This document shows positions 21,131 to 31,700 of a DNA stretch of 64,000 bases, piece after piece. The notes beneath the pieces were generated by a model. It was not told the origin of the DNA, made no database searches, and saw nothing but the letters and a program-made list of their open reading frames with translations. The stretch comes from Sporosarcina luteola (GTDB taxonomy: Bacteria > Bacillota > Bacilli > Bacillales_A > Planococcaceae), in assembly GCF_023715535.1 (NCBI RefSeq), contig NZ_JAMBOI010000015.1, forward strand, positions 1 to 64,000, in the 5' to 3' direction. The position numbers and the translations under genes were made by a program. Position 1 is the first letter of the stretch. The number at the start of each line of letters is the position of its first letter.

Positions 21131-21397
21131 GTGCCAAAAACATTAGCGGACATTAAGAAGTCATTGGATGCTCATTTGGGGAAACGTTTGCACTTAAGAG
21201 CAAACGGCGGCCGTAAGAAAACGATCGAACGTGCCGGAGTCCTTCGTGAGACGTATCGGGCAGTTTTTGTTGTTGAACTGGACCAGGATGAAAATGCTTT
21301 TGAAAGGGTGTCTTACAGCTACGCGGATATTTTGACTGAAGCAGTCGAAATAACAGTTCTGGATGACGGAGACGCCACTGAGTTCATCGTCAAATAG
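21131..21397 (+). CDS. veg: Veg protein
   Basis: An 88-residue protein of the Veg family, highly conserved in Bacillales. In B. subtilis it stimulates biofilm gene expression, apparently by opposing SinR. It starts with GTG, with GAGGTG upstream. [13 protein letters not shown] and [20 protein letters not shown] match family members closely. It stands alone between tandem promoters and a strong terminator. Confidence 0.94.
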   Translation: MPKTLADIKKSLDAHLGKRLHLRANGGRKKTIERAGVLRETYRAVFVVELDQDENAFERVSYSYADILTEAVEITVLDDGDATEFIVK

Positions 21398-21430
21398 TTT
21401 TTTATAGCAATCATGTATTGTTTTTTATTT

Positions 21431-21477
21431 AAAAACACCTATGCATCCCTTAACGGAGACGCATAGGTGTTTTTTTA
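21431..21477 (+). terminator. Terminator after veg
   Basis: ACACCTATGC pairs with GCATAGGTGT around a 16-base loop, with A-rich and T-rich flanks, so it may work on both strands. Confidence 0.85.
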
Positions 21478-21525
21478 TTGCCATTGCCCATACTAAAGTT
21501 GTCAGTCGAAAAGGAGGAAAACCTA

Positions 21526-21711
21526 ATGGCGAGAAGACGGAGTATAATGTCTGAGCACTTGAAGGAAGAAATTGCGAAAGAGCTTGGCTTTTACGATGTT
21601 GTTCAGCGGGAAGGTTGGGGAGGCATCAAGTCGCGTGACGCCGGTAATATGGTGAAGCATGCCATACAGATGGCCGAACGTGGAATGGCGGAGAGAAGGA
21701 ACGACAGCTAA
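21526..21711 (+). CDS. sspF: Minor alpha/beta-type small acid-soluble spore protein SspF
   Basis: A 61-residue spore protein that coats DNA in the forespore. It has the family segment KELGFYDVV and the C-terminal [12 protein letters not shown] stretch, and the same length as B. subtilis SspF. AAAGGAGG lies nine bases before the ATG. CATACTA at 21489-21495 is a perfect sigma-G -10 element, but I cannot find a good -35 at the right distance. Its presence is direct evidence that the organism sporulates. Confidence 0.95.
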   Translation: MARRRSIMSEHLKEEIAKELGFYDVVQREGWGGIKSRDAGNMVKHAIQMAERGMAERRNDS

Positions 21712-21745
21712 GTTCCACCCATCTCATGTACGACTGACAAAGAAG

Positions 21746-21788
21746 GAGCTGCATGGTTGTCGTTACAGACGCCGTGCAGCTCTTTTCT
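21746..21788 (+). terminator. Terminator after sspF
   Basis: GAGCTGCATGG pairs with its near-complement ending at 21782, followed by TTTTCTTT. Confidence 0.8.
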
Positions 21789-21882
21789 TTATTTCGTCCA
21801 TCGATGTAAAGTTTGAGGATGCAATCCAATCGCCCTATGGTAAAATAGGGAACAATGACAAGCTTGGAATGGAGGGGGCTGG

Positions 21883-22749
21883 ATGTTATATGAGAAAGCA
21901 CCTGCAAAAATCAACCTGACACTCGATGTCCTACATAAACGCCCCGACGGTTTTCATGAAGTGGAAATGATCATGACGACAGTCGACTTGGCTGACCGTG
22001 TCTGGCTTCGCCCTTCGAATGATGGGCATATCAACATGAAAGTTTCCGAGCGGTTTGTGCCGAATGACCGGAAAAATCTAGCCTATCAAGCGGCGGACCT
22101 ACTGAGACGAAAATACGGTATCCGCGACGGGGTTGAAATAACGCTCGACAAAAAAATACCTGTTGCCGCAGGTCTAGCAGGAGGCAGTTCGGATGCCGCG
22201 GCAACACTGCGCGGACTGAACCGGCTATGGAAATTGCAGCTGAGCGCGGATGAGTTAGCAGAAATCGGGTCAAAGATCGGCTCGGACGTCTCTTTCTGCG
22301 TGCATGGAGGAACAGCGCTAGCGAAAGGGCGCGGGGAACAGATAGAGCATTTGCCGGCACCCCCCAACTGTTGGGTTATCCTTGCGAAGCCTTCTATCTC
22401 CGTTTCTACAGCGGATATCTACCGCAATCTTGATGTCAATTCCATTCTGCATCCCGACACGGCTGGTATGCTCGAAGCGTTGCATTCAGGCGACTACGCC
22501 AAAATGTGCGCATCCTTGGGCAATGTTTTGGAACCAGTGACAATGCAGTTGCATCCACAGGTCGTCGTCCTGAAAGAAAAAATGGAACAGTTCGGGGCAG
22601 ACGCTGTATTGATGAGCGGAAGCGGACCGACCGTTTTTGGGTTTGTCAGGCAAGAGGCGAGAGTATCGAGAATTTACAATGGATTAAAAGGTTTCTGTAA
22701 GGAAGTCCATGCTGTCAGAATGACAGGGGAACGTTTTCTGCTTGATTAA
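21883..22749 (+). CDS. ispE: 4-diphosphocytidyl-2-C-methyl-D-erythritol kinase
   Basis: The ATP-dependent kinase of the MEP isoprenoid pathway, 288 residues, GHMP kinase fold. Visible are the N-terminal [13 protein letters not shown] motif, the ATP loop [15 protein letters not shown], and the C-terminal [18 protein letters not shown] precedes the ATG. The order sspF-ispE-purR is as in B. subtilis. Confidence 0.96.
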   Translation: MLYEKAPAKINLTLDVLHKRPDGFHEVEMIMTTVDLADRVWLRPSNDGHINMKVSERFVPNDRKNLAYQAADLLRRKYGIRDGVEITLDKKIPVAAGLAGGSSDAAATLRGLNRLWKLQLSADELAEIGSKIGSDVSFCVHGGTALAKGRGEQIEHLPAPPNCWVILAKPSISVSTADIYRNLDVNSILHPDTAGMLEALHSGDYAKMCASLGNVLEPVTMQLHPQVVVLKEKMEQFGADAVLMSGSGPTVFGFVRQEARVSRIYNGLKGFCKEVHAVRMTGERFLLD

Positions 22750-22771
22750 AGGCGTACAATTATGATAATGT

Positions 22772-22786
22772 CGAATAAAACATTCG
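22772..22786 (+). promoter_or_regulatory. PurR box-like palindrome before purR
   Basis: CGAAT (22772-22776) and ATTCG (22782-22786) form a palindrome around AAAAC. The minus strand reads AAACCCGAATGTT across the right arm, close to the PurBox pattern with CCGAAC at its centre. Placed 20-35 bases before purR, it fits autoregulation as known in B. subtilis. Only one clear box is seen where two are expected. Confidence 0.45.
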
Positions 22787-22805
22787 GGTTTAGGGGTTGT
22801 TACTC

Positions 22806-23639
22806 ATGAAGTGGAAAAGGAGCGGAAGACTCGTTGATATGACGCGTCACCTATTGGATAATCCGCATACACTCATACCGCTTACTTTCTTCTCCGAACG
22901 TTATCAGGCTGCAAAGTCGTCCATTAGTGAAGACTTGGCAATTATTAAAGAGACGTTCGAAGAGAATGGGACAGGCAAATTGATGACAGTATCGGGAGCT
23001 GCAGGTGGAGTGAAATACATTCCGCAAGTCTCCGAAACGGAAGTCCGTGAAGTGATGGCCCTTATAAAGGAAAGCCTTGGCCGATCGGATCGGCTATTGC
23101 CTGGCGGCTATTTATATATGACGGATTTTTTAGGGGATCCCAAAATAATGGACCGCATCGGAAAAGTCTTTGCATCTGCATTCGGGGATACGGAGATCGA
23201 TGTAATCATGACAGTCGCTACGAAAGGCATTTCTATCGCCCATGCGATAGCCCGCCATCTGAATGTTCCAGTCGTCATCGTTCGAAGGGACAGCAAAGTG
23301 ACAGAAGGATCGACGGTCAGCATCAATTATGTGTCCGGTTCCACGCGCCGCATCCAGACGATGGTATTATCAAAAAGAAGCATGAAGAGCGGGAGAAGAG
23401 TATTGATCACCGACGACTTCATGAAAGCGGGCGGAACGATGGCGGGCATGAAGAATCTACTCGAGGAATTCGACTGCGAACTTGCAGGGATTGCTGTCCT
23501 GGTAGAGGCGGAACATACCGAGGAAGTGCTCGTTGAAGACTATTTATCCTTAGTCAAGCTTCGCGCAGTGAATGAGAAGGATCGCACAATCGAGCTTGAA
23601 GAAGGAAACTATTTCAAGAAGGGTGGAAGGACGGAATGA
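22806..23639 (+). CDS. purR: Purine operon repressor PurR
   Basis: A 277-residue repressor of purine synthesis genes. It has an N-terminal winged-helix domain (about 1-70, [22 protein letters not shown]) and a C-terminal phosphoribosyltransferase-like domain whose PRPP loop is [14 protein letters not shown]. Binding of PRPP relieves repression. The ATG at 22806 is chosen over an in-frame TTG nine bases earlier. It overlaps ridA. Confidence 0.96.
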   Translation: MKWKRSGRLVDMTRHLLDNPHTLIPLTFFSERYQAAKSSISEDLAIIKETFEENGTGKLMTVSGAAGGVKYIPQVSETEVREVMALIKESLGRSDRLLPGGYLYMTDFLGDPKIMDRIGKVFASAFGDTEIDVIMTVATKGISIAHAIARHLNVPVVIVRRDSKVTEGSTVSINYVSGSTRRIQTMVLSKRSMKSGRRVLITDDFMKAGGTMAGMKNLLEEFDCELAGIAVLVEAEHTEEVLVEDYLSLVKLRAVNEKDRTIELEEGNYFKKGGRTE

Positions 23640-24013
23640 ATTATGTAGCTACAGAAAATGCCCCGAAAGCAATCGGGCCATACGCTCAAGCAGTGAAAGT
23701 AAATGGATTGGTTTACACATCCGGACAACTTCCGATGACACCGGACGGACTGCTCGTCGAAGGAACGATTGAAGAGCAGACGAACCAAGTTTTCGCAAAC
23801 TTGAAAGCTGTATTGGAAGAGGCAGGCTCTTCCCTTGGTCAAGTAATCAAGGCGACAGTGTTCATCAAGGACATAAACCAATTTGCAGCATTGAACGACG
23901 TATATGCACAACATTTCGGATCACATACTCCTGCACGTTCAACAGTGGAAGTGGCAAGATTACCGAAGGACGCATCAGTAGAAATCGAAGTCATCGCCCT
24001 ATCCGGCGAATAA
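23636..24013 (+). CDS. ridA: RidA enamine/imine deaminase (YabJ)
   Basis: A 125-residue YjgF/YER057c/UK114 protein that hydrolyses reactive 2-aminoacrylate and related enamines. Conserved residues: Tyr17-type in GPYAQAV, the SGQLPM loop, the Arg in TPARSTVEV and the C-terminal IEVIAL. It overlaps purR by four bases and is co-transcribed with it. Confidence 0.95.
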   Translation: MNYVATENAPKAIGPYAQAVKVNGLVYTSGQLPMTPDGLLVEGTIEEQTNQVFANLKAVLEEAGSSLGQVIKATVFIKDINQFAALNDVYAQHFGSHTPARSTVEVARLPKDASVEIEVIALSGE

Positions 24014-24021
24014 ATAACAGT

Positions 24022-24060
24022 GGCGGCCCGCTCGTAATAAGAGCAGGCCGCCGTTTTTTT
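24022..24060 (+). terminator. Terminator after ridA
   Basis: GGCGGCCCGCTC pairs with GAGCAGGCCGCC around GTAATAA, followed by seven T. One of the strongest hairpins in the window. Confidence 0.92.
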
Positions 24061-24101
24061 GTGCCATAAAAAGTTTTTTAGAAAAAGTTTGAAAAAATAA
24101 A

Positions 24102-24126
24102 AGGGAAAAGCTTACTTTTGTAGAAT
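24102..24126 (+). promoter_or_regulatory. Sigma-H-like promoter of spoVG
   Basis: AGGGAAA at 24102-24108 and GTAGAAT ending at 24126 match the sigma-H pattern (AGGAWWW then RnnGAAT) at normal spacing. B. subtilis spoVG is a classic sigma-H gene. The very A-rich DNA just upstream (24068-24100) also matches that promoter. Confidence 0.6.
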
Positions 24127-24178
24127 ATAATCGTTGAGCCAAATTCTAGACATAAACAACAAAGGGAGTGGGGAAGTA

Positions 24179-24463
24179 ATGGAAGTGACAGATGTAAGGC
24201 TGAGAAAGGTTGAGACGGAAGGTCGAATGAGGGCAATTGCTTCAATTACCTTGGACGGTGAATTTGTTGTACACGACATCCGCGTCATTGAGGGGAATGA
24301 CGGATTGTTTGTTGCGATGCCAAGCAAACGTACGCCGGATGGAGAATTCCGCGACGTCGCACACCCCATCAATACATCGGCAAGGATGAAAGTCCAAGAT
24401 GCAGTCCTCACTGCTTATCATATGGTCGAGGAAAAAGGAGTCCTAGAAGAAGCTGGAGCATAA
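24179..24463 (+). CDS. spoVG: SpoVG RNA/DNA-binding regulator
   Basis: A 94-residue conserved regulator needed for septation control in sporulation and for virulence or capsule genes in related bacteria. [24 protein letters not shown] and [13 protein letters not shown] are near identical to B. subtilis SpoVG. The ATG at 24179 has GGGAGTGGGGAAG upstream. It has its own promoter and terminator. Confidence 0.96.
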   Translation: MEVTDVRLRKVETEGRMRAIASITLDGEFVVHDIRVIEGNDGLFVAMPSKRTPDGEFRDVAHPINTSARMKVQDAVLTAYHMVEEKGVLEEAGA

Positions 24464-24480
24464 GTTTATGGAATATAAAA

Positions 24481-24524
24481 GAAGCACGGAACCAAGAGAT
24501 ATTCTCCGGTTTTGTGCTTTTTTG
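24481..24524 (+). terminator. Terminator after spoVG
   Basis: AAGCACGGAACC pairs with GGTTTTGTGCTT with G-T pairs, followed by T. Confidence 0.78.
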
Positions 24525-24647
24525 ATTGGAATAAAAAAGAAAAGAATAATATTAAAAGAATTACATCGCGTTGTCAAGGGGGTATAGTTGAAATTTATAC
24601 TATTTTCGGCTATAGTCAATAATGAAATAATGGATGGAGGCCAGCAA

Positions 24648-26018
24648 ATGACGAATACATATGCCATCGTCCTAGCTGCAGGGCAAGGGACGCGGATGAA
24701 GTCCGATTTATATAAAGTATTGCATCCTGTCTGTGGAAAACCGATGGTCGAACACGTTGTCGACCATATCCTCGGAATCGGCGCGGATAAAATCGTAACG
24801 ATTGTCGGTCACGGCGCAGAAAAGGTAGAAGAAACACTCGGTGCCAAAAGTGAATATGCCCTTCAGGCAGAACAGCTCGGCACAGCACATGCAGTTCAGC
24901 AGGCGGAAGATCGGTTAGGTGAACTTGAAGGGATTACGCTCGTCGTCTGTGGAGACACGCCGCTCATCAAATCGGAAACGATGCAAGCATTGATCGCACA
25001 CCACTCCGACACGAAGGCGAAAGCGACAATCCTGACAGCACATGCCGACGACCCTACTGGCTACGGCCGCATCATCCGGGATGAGCAAGGAAACGTCCTT
25101 CGGAACGTCGAACATAAGGATGCATCGCCACAAGAGCGGGAAGTGACCGAGATCAATACGGGAACGTACTGCTTTGACAACCGCGCATTGTTCGAGGCTT
25201 TGAAAAAAGTGAAGAACGATAACGCGCAAGGCGAATACTATCTTCCTGACGTCATCGGCATCCTGAAGGCTGAACAGGCATTAATTTCCGCTTATGTAAC
25301 CGATGATTTCAGTGAAACAATCGGTATAAACGACAGGGTCATCCTTTCAGAAGCGGAAAAAGTGATGCGCCAAAGGATTGCGGAATCCCATATGCGCAAC
25401 GGTGTGACAATCATCGATCCGGGCAGCACGTATATTAGCGCGGATGCCCAAATCGGCCGGGATGCAGTTCTTCAACCAGGCACGATGATCGAAGGACAGA
25501 CGGTCATCGGGGAAAAGTGTATCATTGGACCGAATAGTCATATCGCCAACAGTGAGATCGGCAATCATACAACCATCCATTCGTCAGTTGTACGGGACAG
25601 CATCATCGGGTCCGGTACGACAGTTGGCCCGTTCGCACATATCCGTCCGGATTCCAGACTCAGCGACAATGTAAAAATCGGCAATTTTGTCGAGATTAAA
25701 AAATCAAGGCTAGGAGAAGGAAGCAAGGTTTCCCACCTTAGCTATATCGGTGATGCGGAAGTCGGAACGCATGTCAACATCGGCTGCGGAACAATCACTG
25801 TGAATTACGATGGTAAAAACAAGCATACGACAACAATCGAAGATGACGCTTTTGTCGGCTGCAACTCCAATCTGGTTGCACCTGTAAAAATTGGTAAAGG
25901 CGCTTACGTAGCGGCTGGATCGACCATTACAAAAGATGTGCCAGAAAGTTCACTTGCAATTGGACGCGCGCGCCAGGAGAATAAAGAAGGATACGCAACA
26001 AAATTAAATCTTAACTAA
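24648..26018 (+). CDS. glmU: Bifunctional GlmU
   Basis: It makes UDP-N-acetylglucosamine for wall synthesis. The 456-residue protein has an N-terminal uridylyltransferase ([17 protein letters not shown]) and a C-terminal left-handed beta-helix acetyltransferase of hexapeptide repeats from about residue 250, with NFVEIKKS and the catalytic His in HLSYIGD. The ATG at 24648 has ATGGAGG upstream and gives the same length as the B. subtilis enzyme; the frame opens 60 bases earlier. Confidence 0.96.
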   Translation: MTNTYAIVLAAGQGTRMKSDLYKVLHPVCGKPMVEHVVDHILGIGADKIVTIVGHGAEKVEETLGAKSEYALQAEQLGTAHAVQQAEDRLGELEGITLVVCGDTPLIKSETMQALIAHHSDTKAKATILTAHADDPTGYGRIIRDEQGNVLRNVEHKDASPQEREVTEINTGTYCFDNRALFEALKKVKNDNAQGEYYLPDVIGILKAEQALISAYVTDDFSETIGINDRVILSEAEKVMRQRIAESHMRNGVTIIDPGSTYISADAQIGRDAVLQPGTMIEGQTVIGEKCIIGPNSHIANSEIGNHTTIHSSVVRDSIIGSGTTVGPFAHIRPDSRLSDNVKIGNFVEIKKSRLGEGSKVSHLSYIGDAEVGTHVNIGCGTITVNYDGKNKHTTTIEDDAFVGCNSNLVAPVKIGKGAYVAAGSTITKDVPESSLAIGRARQENKEGYATKLNLN

Positions 26019-26032
26019 CCAGGGGGACCATG

Positions 26033-26992
26033 ATGGCTAATCATTATCCTAATGATAAACTGAAGATATTCTCTTTAAATTCCAACGAATCACTTGCACG
26101 GGAAGTAGCGGACGAAATCGGACGCCCACTCGGCAAGTGCTCTGTCAAGCGCTTCAGCGATGGAGAAATTCAAATCAATATCGAAGAAAGTATCCGGGGT
26201 TGCGATGTTTTTGTCATCCAATCAACCTCCTATCCAGTCAATGATAACCTAATGGAGCTCCTTATCATGATTGATGCATTGATGCGCGCATCAGCCCGTA
26301 CAATCAATGTAGTTATGCCTTATTATGGTTATGCACGCCAAGACCGTAAAGCGCGTTCCCGTGAACCGATCACGGCGAAGCTTGTGGCCAACTTGCTTGA
26401 AAAAGCGGGTGCTGACCGCGTCATTGCTATTGATCTGCATGCACCGCAAATCCAAGGCTTCTTTGATATTCCGATTGATCATCTCGTTGCAGAACCGATT
26501 TTGACGGAATACTTCAAAGGAAAAGGCTTGGAGGGCAACGAGCTCGTCATCGTCTCTCCGGATCATGGCGGAGTAACACGGGCACGGAAGATGGCGGATC
26601 GTATGAAAGCGCCAATCGCTATCATTGACAAACGCCGTCCACGTCCAAACGTTGCCGAAGTGATGAGCATCGTAGGGAACGTCGAAGGGAAAACAGCTAT
26701 TCTGATTGATGATATCATCGATACTGCCGGAACGATTACAATCGCAGCGAACGCGATCATCGAGAGTGGCGCGAAGGAAGTGTACGCTTGCTGTACGCAT
26801 CCGGTATTATCCGGTCCTGCCATCGAAAGAATCGACAATTCGCAAATCAAGGAATTGATCATTACGAATTCGATCGAACTGCCGGAAAGCAAAAGATCCC
26901 CGAAAATTAAACAATTATCGATTGCAAAGCTTTTGGGTGAAGCAGTTATCCGTGTGTTTGAAAAGAAATCTGTCAGCACATTGTTTGAATAA
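26033..26992 (+). CDS. prs: Ribose-phosphate pyrophosphokinase
   Basis: It makes PRPP for nucleotide, His and Trp synthesis. The 319-residue protein has the metal/ATP flexible loop [21 protein letters not shown]-type motif (VIVSPDHGG) and the PRPP-binding loop [12 protein letters not shown]. The ATG at 26033 is six bases after AGGGGG; an ATG at 26030 is too close. glmU-prs-ctc follows the B. subtilis order. Confidence 0.97.
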   Translation: MANHYPNDKLKIFSLNSNESLAREVADEIGRPLGKCSVKRFSDGEIQINIEESIRGCDVFVIQSTSYPVNDNLMELLIMIDALMRASARTINVVMPYYGYARQDRKARSREPITAKLVANLLEKAGADRVIAIDLHAPQIQGFFDIPIDHLVAEPILTEYFKGKGLEGNELVIVSPDHGGVTRARKMADRMKAPIAIIDKRRPRPNVAEVMSIVGNVEGKTAILIDDIIDTAGTITIAANAIIESGAKEVYACCTHPVLSGPAIERIDNSQIKELIITNSIELPESKRSPKIKQLSIAKLLGEAVIRVFEKKSVSTLFE

Positions 26993-27004
26993 GCAAGCCA
27001 GCTA

Positions 27005-27030
27005 GTTTCATGTCGTCTGATTTTGGGTAT
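27005..27030 (+). promoter_or_regulatory. Sigma-B promoter of ctc
   Basis: GTTTCA (27005-27010) and GGGTAT (27025-27030) with 14 bp between match the sigma-B consensus GTTTAA-N14-GGGTAT with one change. B. subtilis ctc is the first gene found to depend on sigma-B. This implies that general stress control is present here. Confidence 0.78.
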
Positions 27031-27075
27031 TTCAAGAGATAGAATAACTTTTTTTCAAGAAAGGTGACTACGCAA

Positions 27076-27708
27076 ATGAGTACAGCAATTCAGTCGAAAT
27101 CAAGAGAAGTAAAAACGAGATCAGCATTAACAGCACTAAGAAATGATGGGTTCATCCCATCAGTCGTTTATGGATATAATACAGAATCTACACCGATTGC
27201 CGTAAAAGAGAGCGACCTGCTGAAAACATTGCGTGAAGTCGGACGCAATGGCGTTCTCAAACTTGAAGTAGATGGCAAGCAATTGAACGTCGTATTGAAT
27301 GATTTCCAAGAGGATGCTTTAATAGGCGATATCCGCCACGCGGACTTCCTCGCAATTGATATGGCAGAAGAGCTTGAAGTCGACGTTACGGTACATCTTG
27401 TCGGCAACTCCGTCGGCGAGAAGGAAGGCGGCGTCGTACAACAGCCGAACCGCGAAGTGACGATCAAAGTCAAACCTTCGGATATTCCGGAGTCGTTTGA
27501 AGTTGATATTTCCGAGATGCAAATCGGTGACACGATTACAGTCGCAGACGTACGTGCGAAATCTAAGTTTGAAATACTTTCTGACGATGATTACGCACTC
27601 GTTCTAATCTCCGCTCCACGTACCGAAGCGGAAATGGAAGAGCTTGAAGCTGATGCAGGTGCTGCAAATGCAGAACCGGAAGTCATCGGTGGTAAAGAGG
27701 AAGAATAA
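27076..27708 (+). CDS. ctc: Ribosomal protein L25/Ctc, general stress form
   Basis: A two-domain bL25 (TL5) protein of 210 residues that binds 5S rRNA. The N-terminal L25 domain covers about residues 1-92 and the C-terminal TL5 domain about 93-190; an acidic tail follows. The ATG at 27076 has AAGAAAGGTG upstream. A sigma-B promoter lies just above, as in B. subtilis. Confidence 0.95.
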   Translation: MSTAIQSKSREVKTRSALTALRNDGFIPSVVYGYNTESTPIAVKESDLLKTLREVGRNGVLKLEVDGKQLNVVLNDFQEDALIGDIRHADFLAIDMAEELEVDVTVHLVGNSVGEKEGGVVQQPNREVTIKVKPSDIPESFEVDISEMQIGDTITVADVRAKSKFEILSDDDYALVLISAPRTEAEMEELEADAGAANAEPEVIGGKEEE

Positions 27709-27720
27709 TATACAGCAGTT

Positions 27721-27753
27721 GGAGCGCACGTGCAAAGCGTGCGCCCTTTTTAT
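27721..27753 (+). terminator. Terminator after ctc
   Basis: GCGCACG pairs with CGTGCGC around TGCAAAG, followed by CCTTTTTA. Confidence 0.85.
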
Positions 27754-27780
27754 AATTAATTCAAAAGGAAGATACGCCTC

Positions 27781-28344
27781 ATGAAAATGATAATCGGCCT
27801 CGGAAACCCGGGGAAGCAATATGAGAAAACCCGGCATAACGTCGGATTCCATGTTATCGATGAATTGGCTCGTCGACTTGACGCGCCTGCCATGCAATTG
27901 AAATTCAACGGCGCCTATACGATCATCCACCGTCCCGAAGGAAAAGTGATGCTCGTCAAACCTTTGACATATATGAATCTATCTGGAGAATGTGTCGGTC
28001 CGCTCATGGATTACTACGATGTGGAACTCGATGATATCGTTGTACTGTACGATGACCTTGACCTCGTTCCCGGCAAATTACGGCTGCGTCAAAAAGGTAG
28101 TGCCGGCGGCCATAACGGGATGAAATCGTTAATCGCCCATCTTGGCTCGGATTCCTTCAACAGGATCCGCATTGGAGTCGGTCGTCCGACCGGCGGCATG
28201 AAAGTAGCAGACTATGTACTTTCACCATTCAGCAAGGAAGAACAGCCGCTTATTGAAGAGATGGTCGAAAAAAGCGCTTCTGCCTGTGTGGATTGGCTCA
28301 AGAGGCCATTTTTAGACGTAATGAATAACTATAATGGTTCATAA
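27781..28344 (+). CDS. pth: Peptidyl-tRNA hydrolase
   Basis: It frees tRNA from peptidyl-tRNAs that drop off ribosomes. The 187-residue protein has [19 protein letters not shown] with the catalytic His, PLTYMNLSG, the DDLDL motif and GGHNGMKS. It is the spoVC gene of B. subtilis. AAAAGGAAG precedes the ATG. Confidence 0.96.
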   Translation: MKMIIGLGNPGKQYEKTRHNVGFHVIDELARRLDAPAMQLKFNGAYTIIHRPEGKVMLVKPLTYMNLSGECVGPLMDYYDVELDDIVVLYDDLDLVPGKLRLRQKGSAGGHNGMKSLIAHLGSDSFNRIRIGVGRPTGGMKVADYVLSPFSKEEQPLIEEMVEKSASACVDWLKRPFLDVMNNYNGS

Positions 28345-28391
28345 GGAATAATCACCGGCTCCCAAGCCTATACTTTGTTAAAAAGGGGTCG

Positions 28392-28640
28392 ATGAAACCG
28401 ATGAAACCGAATGACGTTCGTTATTCATGCAGGCATTGCAACACAGAGGTCGGCAGCATCCCGCTCTCATCTGCCGAAGAGATCCTCCGGGAACTGAAAA
28501 ATGCGGAAGAAGGACAAGGGGAGCACTTCCTCGAATATGATAAGAATGGTTCAATGACGGTTCGTTGCATTTGTGAGCAATGTGAACAGTCGTTGCGGAT
28601 GAATCCCAATTACTATGCATTACGGAAATGGATACAATAG
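28392..28640 (+). CDS. fin: Anti-sigma-F factor Fin (YabK)
   Basis: An 82-residue zinc protein that in B. subtilis inhibits sigma-F in the forespore and so helps the switch to sigma-G. Two CxxC pairs are present (CRHC near residue 13 and CEQC near residue 61), and the C-terminal NPNYYALRKWIQ matches the family. AAAAGGGG precedes the ATG. GGAATA (28345) and CTATACT (28368) with 17 bp between could be a forespore promoter, but the match is weak. It lies between pth and mfd as in B. subtilis. Confidence 0.92.
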   Translation: MKPMKPNDVRYSCRHCNTEVGSIPLSSAEEILRELKNAEEGQGEHFLEYDKNGSMTVRCICEQCEQSLRMNPNYYALRKWIQ

Positions 28641-28719
28641 GTTTTTCTGCTTTGGCGTGTTGCGCGCGCAAAGCTTTTTTCACTTAATTTTATTTACTGC
28701 AAAGCGAGGAAAATAATCA

Positions 28720-31700
28720 TTGGATGCGCTAATAGATTTATTTCTACAAGACAAAGAGATTACTAAAGTTGTTGAGGAGTTAAAAACAGGACGGGACCGT
28801 CAATTGCTGGCCGGGCTATCTGGCGGCGCAAAGGCCGTCTTCTTCAAGACTGTCCAGCAGTCAGCAGAGAAGCCGATCCTGATCATCACTCCCAATATGC
28901 TTCAAGCACAACGTACATATGAAGACCTTGTGAAGATGCTCGGCGAATCACTCGTTCATTTGTATCCGGCAGAGGAATTGATCGCTGCCGATTTTTCTGT
29001 GTCCAGTTATGAACTGCGCGCAAACCGAATTGATACGCTCGATCATATGGCGCGAATTGGCAAGGGAGTCTATATTACGCCTGTCGCGGGAATGAAGAAA
29101 CTACTTCCTCCGAAAGAGAGATGGATCAAAAATTCCTTATCAGTGCATCTGGATGACAGCATTGATGTGGACGAATGCATCCGGAAACTTGTGGAAATGG
29201 GCTATGGAAGACAGGACATGGTAACCGCGCCGGGCGATTTCGCTCTGAGGGGCGGCATTTTGGACGTGTATCCATTGAATATGGAAAACCCGATCCGAAT
29301 TGAGCTGTTTGACACGGATGTCGACTCCATCCGGATGTTCTCCGCGGAAGATCAGCGCTCAACCGACAAACTGACAGAAGTGACAATCCTTCCTGCTACG
29401 GAATATGTTTGGGACGCCGCGGAATTGTCTCAAATTGCCTCGAACTTGGAGGACGCCCTTCGTGCAAGCCTGAAGCGGATGAAAAATGAAGAGGCAAAAG
29501 AATCCCTTACGATGAATATAACCCGAGACATCGGCCTGTTGCGCGACGGCATCACTCCGGAAGGGATGATGAAGCATGTATCGTTTTCAGACCGTGTCCC
29601 ATCCTATCTTGGTGATTATTTTCCCGAAAATGGCATTGTTCTATTCGACGAAATTGGACGGATTCTTGAAGTGTCTTCCTCTCTTGAAAGTGAAGAGAAG
29701 GAATGGTTTCTGACTCTTCTCGAGGAAGGCAAGATTGTTCAAGACGCGAAACTCTCGTTTTCATTCGAAGAGATGCATAAAATGCTCAATCATCCCAAGT
29801 CGTACTTATCATTATTCGTAAGGGCTGTGCCGGGCATCGTCCTAAAGAAAACAGTCTCGTTCTCCTGCAAACCGATGCAGGAATTCCATGGGCAGATGAA
29901 CTTGTTGAAAAACGAAATGGATCGTTGGCAGCAAGGGAAATACAATATCTTTATCGTTGCTGATGGGAAAGAGCGGATGGCGAAGGTGCAATCGATTCTA
30001 AGAGATTATGAGATGGATGCGGCAGTGAACGGCAAGCCGACAGGCGCGGGAACTATTTCCATCATCGAAGGGGACCTTTCCGCAGGATTCGAATTGCCTT
30101 TTCAACGTCTAGCGGTCATTACGGACGCGGAGCTGTTCAAAGGGAAACCGAAGCGGAAAGCCCGTCCGCAAAAAATGACAAACGCTGAACGCATCAAAAG
30201 CTATTCGGAGATCAAACCTGGCGACCATATCGTCCATGTCCATCACGGAATCGGTAAATATTATGGCGTTGTGACACTCGAAGTGGGCGGCGTCCATAAA
30301 GACTATCTTGATATCCGCTATCGTGGGGAGGATAAACTTTTCGTCCCGGCGGACCAAATCGACTTGATTCAGAAATACGTTGCATCTGGGGAAAGGGAAC
30401 CAAAACTCCATAAACTCGGGGGCGCTGAATGGAAAAAGACGAAGAGTAAAGTGTCATCCGCCGTCAAGGATATCGCGGACGATCTGATCAAGCTATATGC
30501 GCAGCGCGAAGCTGAAAGAGGGTTTGCATTCTCGGAGGACGATGATCTAATGCGCTCCTTTGAAAATGCATTCCCATACGACGAGACAGAAGATCAGCTT
30601 CGTTCCATCGAGGAAGTGAAACGCGATATGGAGAGAGAGCGTCCGATGGACCGACTTCTTTGCGGCGATGTCGGATATGGGAAGACGGAAGTGGCGATTC
30701 GTGCAGCGTTCAAGGCAGTCGCGGACGGCAAGCAAGTCGCGTTCCTCGTTCCGACAACGATTCTTGCCCAACAGCATTATGAAACGATGAAGGAACGGTT
30801 CTCCGGGTTTCCGGTGGAGGTATCTTTATTAAACCGCTTCCGTACGCGGAAAGAGCAGACGGAAACGTTGAAAGGGTTGAAGGCCGGAACGATCGATATC
30901 GTCGTCGGCACACACCGCCTCCTATCTAAGGACGTGGCGTATAAAGATCTAGGCTTGCTCATCGTCGATGAGGAGCAGCGATTCGGCGTGACGCATAAGG
31001 AAAAGCTCAAGCAGTTGAAAACGAATGTGGACGTTCTCACATTGACAGCGACGCCAATACCAAGGACGTTGCATATGTCGATGCTCGGTGTCCGGGATTT
31101 GTCCGTCATCGAAACGCCTCCAGCAAACCGTTTCCCGGTCCAGACATATGTCATGGAGCATAACTTCGGTCTTGTAAGGGAAGCGATTGAGCGCGAGCTG
31201 GGGCGCGGTGGTCAAGTGTTTTATCTATACAACCGCGTCGAAGATATGACACGCAAAGTCGATGAAATCAAGCAGCTCGTCCCGGAAGCGCGTGTCGCTT
31301 TCGCCCACGGGCAAATGAACGAGTCGACGCTCGAATCCGTAATTCTAAGTTTCCTGGAAGGTGAATACGATGTCCTCGTCACGACAACGATCATCGAGAC
31401 GGGCATCGATATTCCGAACGTCAACACGCTCATCGTCCATGATGCGGACCGCATGGGCTTGTCCCAGCTGTATCAGCTACGCGGACGAGTCGGACGGTCG
31501 AACCGTGTTGCATACGGCTACTTCCTCTATCAGCGTGACAAAGTGCTGACAGAAGTAGCGGAAAACCGACTGCAGGCGATCAAGGAATTCACGGAACTCG
31601 GATCTGGTTTTAAAATCGCGATGCGGGACTTGTCGATCCGTGGAGCGGGGAACTTGCTAGGTTCCCAGCAGCACGGCTTCATCGACTCTGTCGGTTTTGA

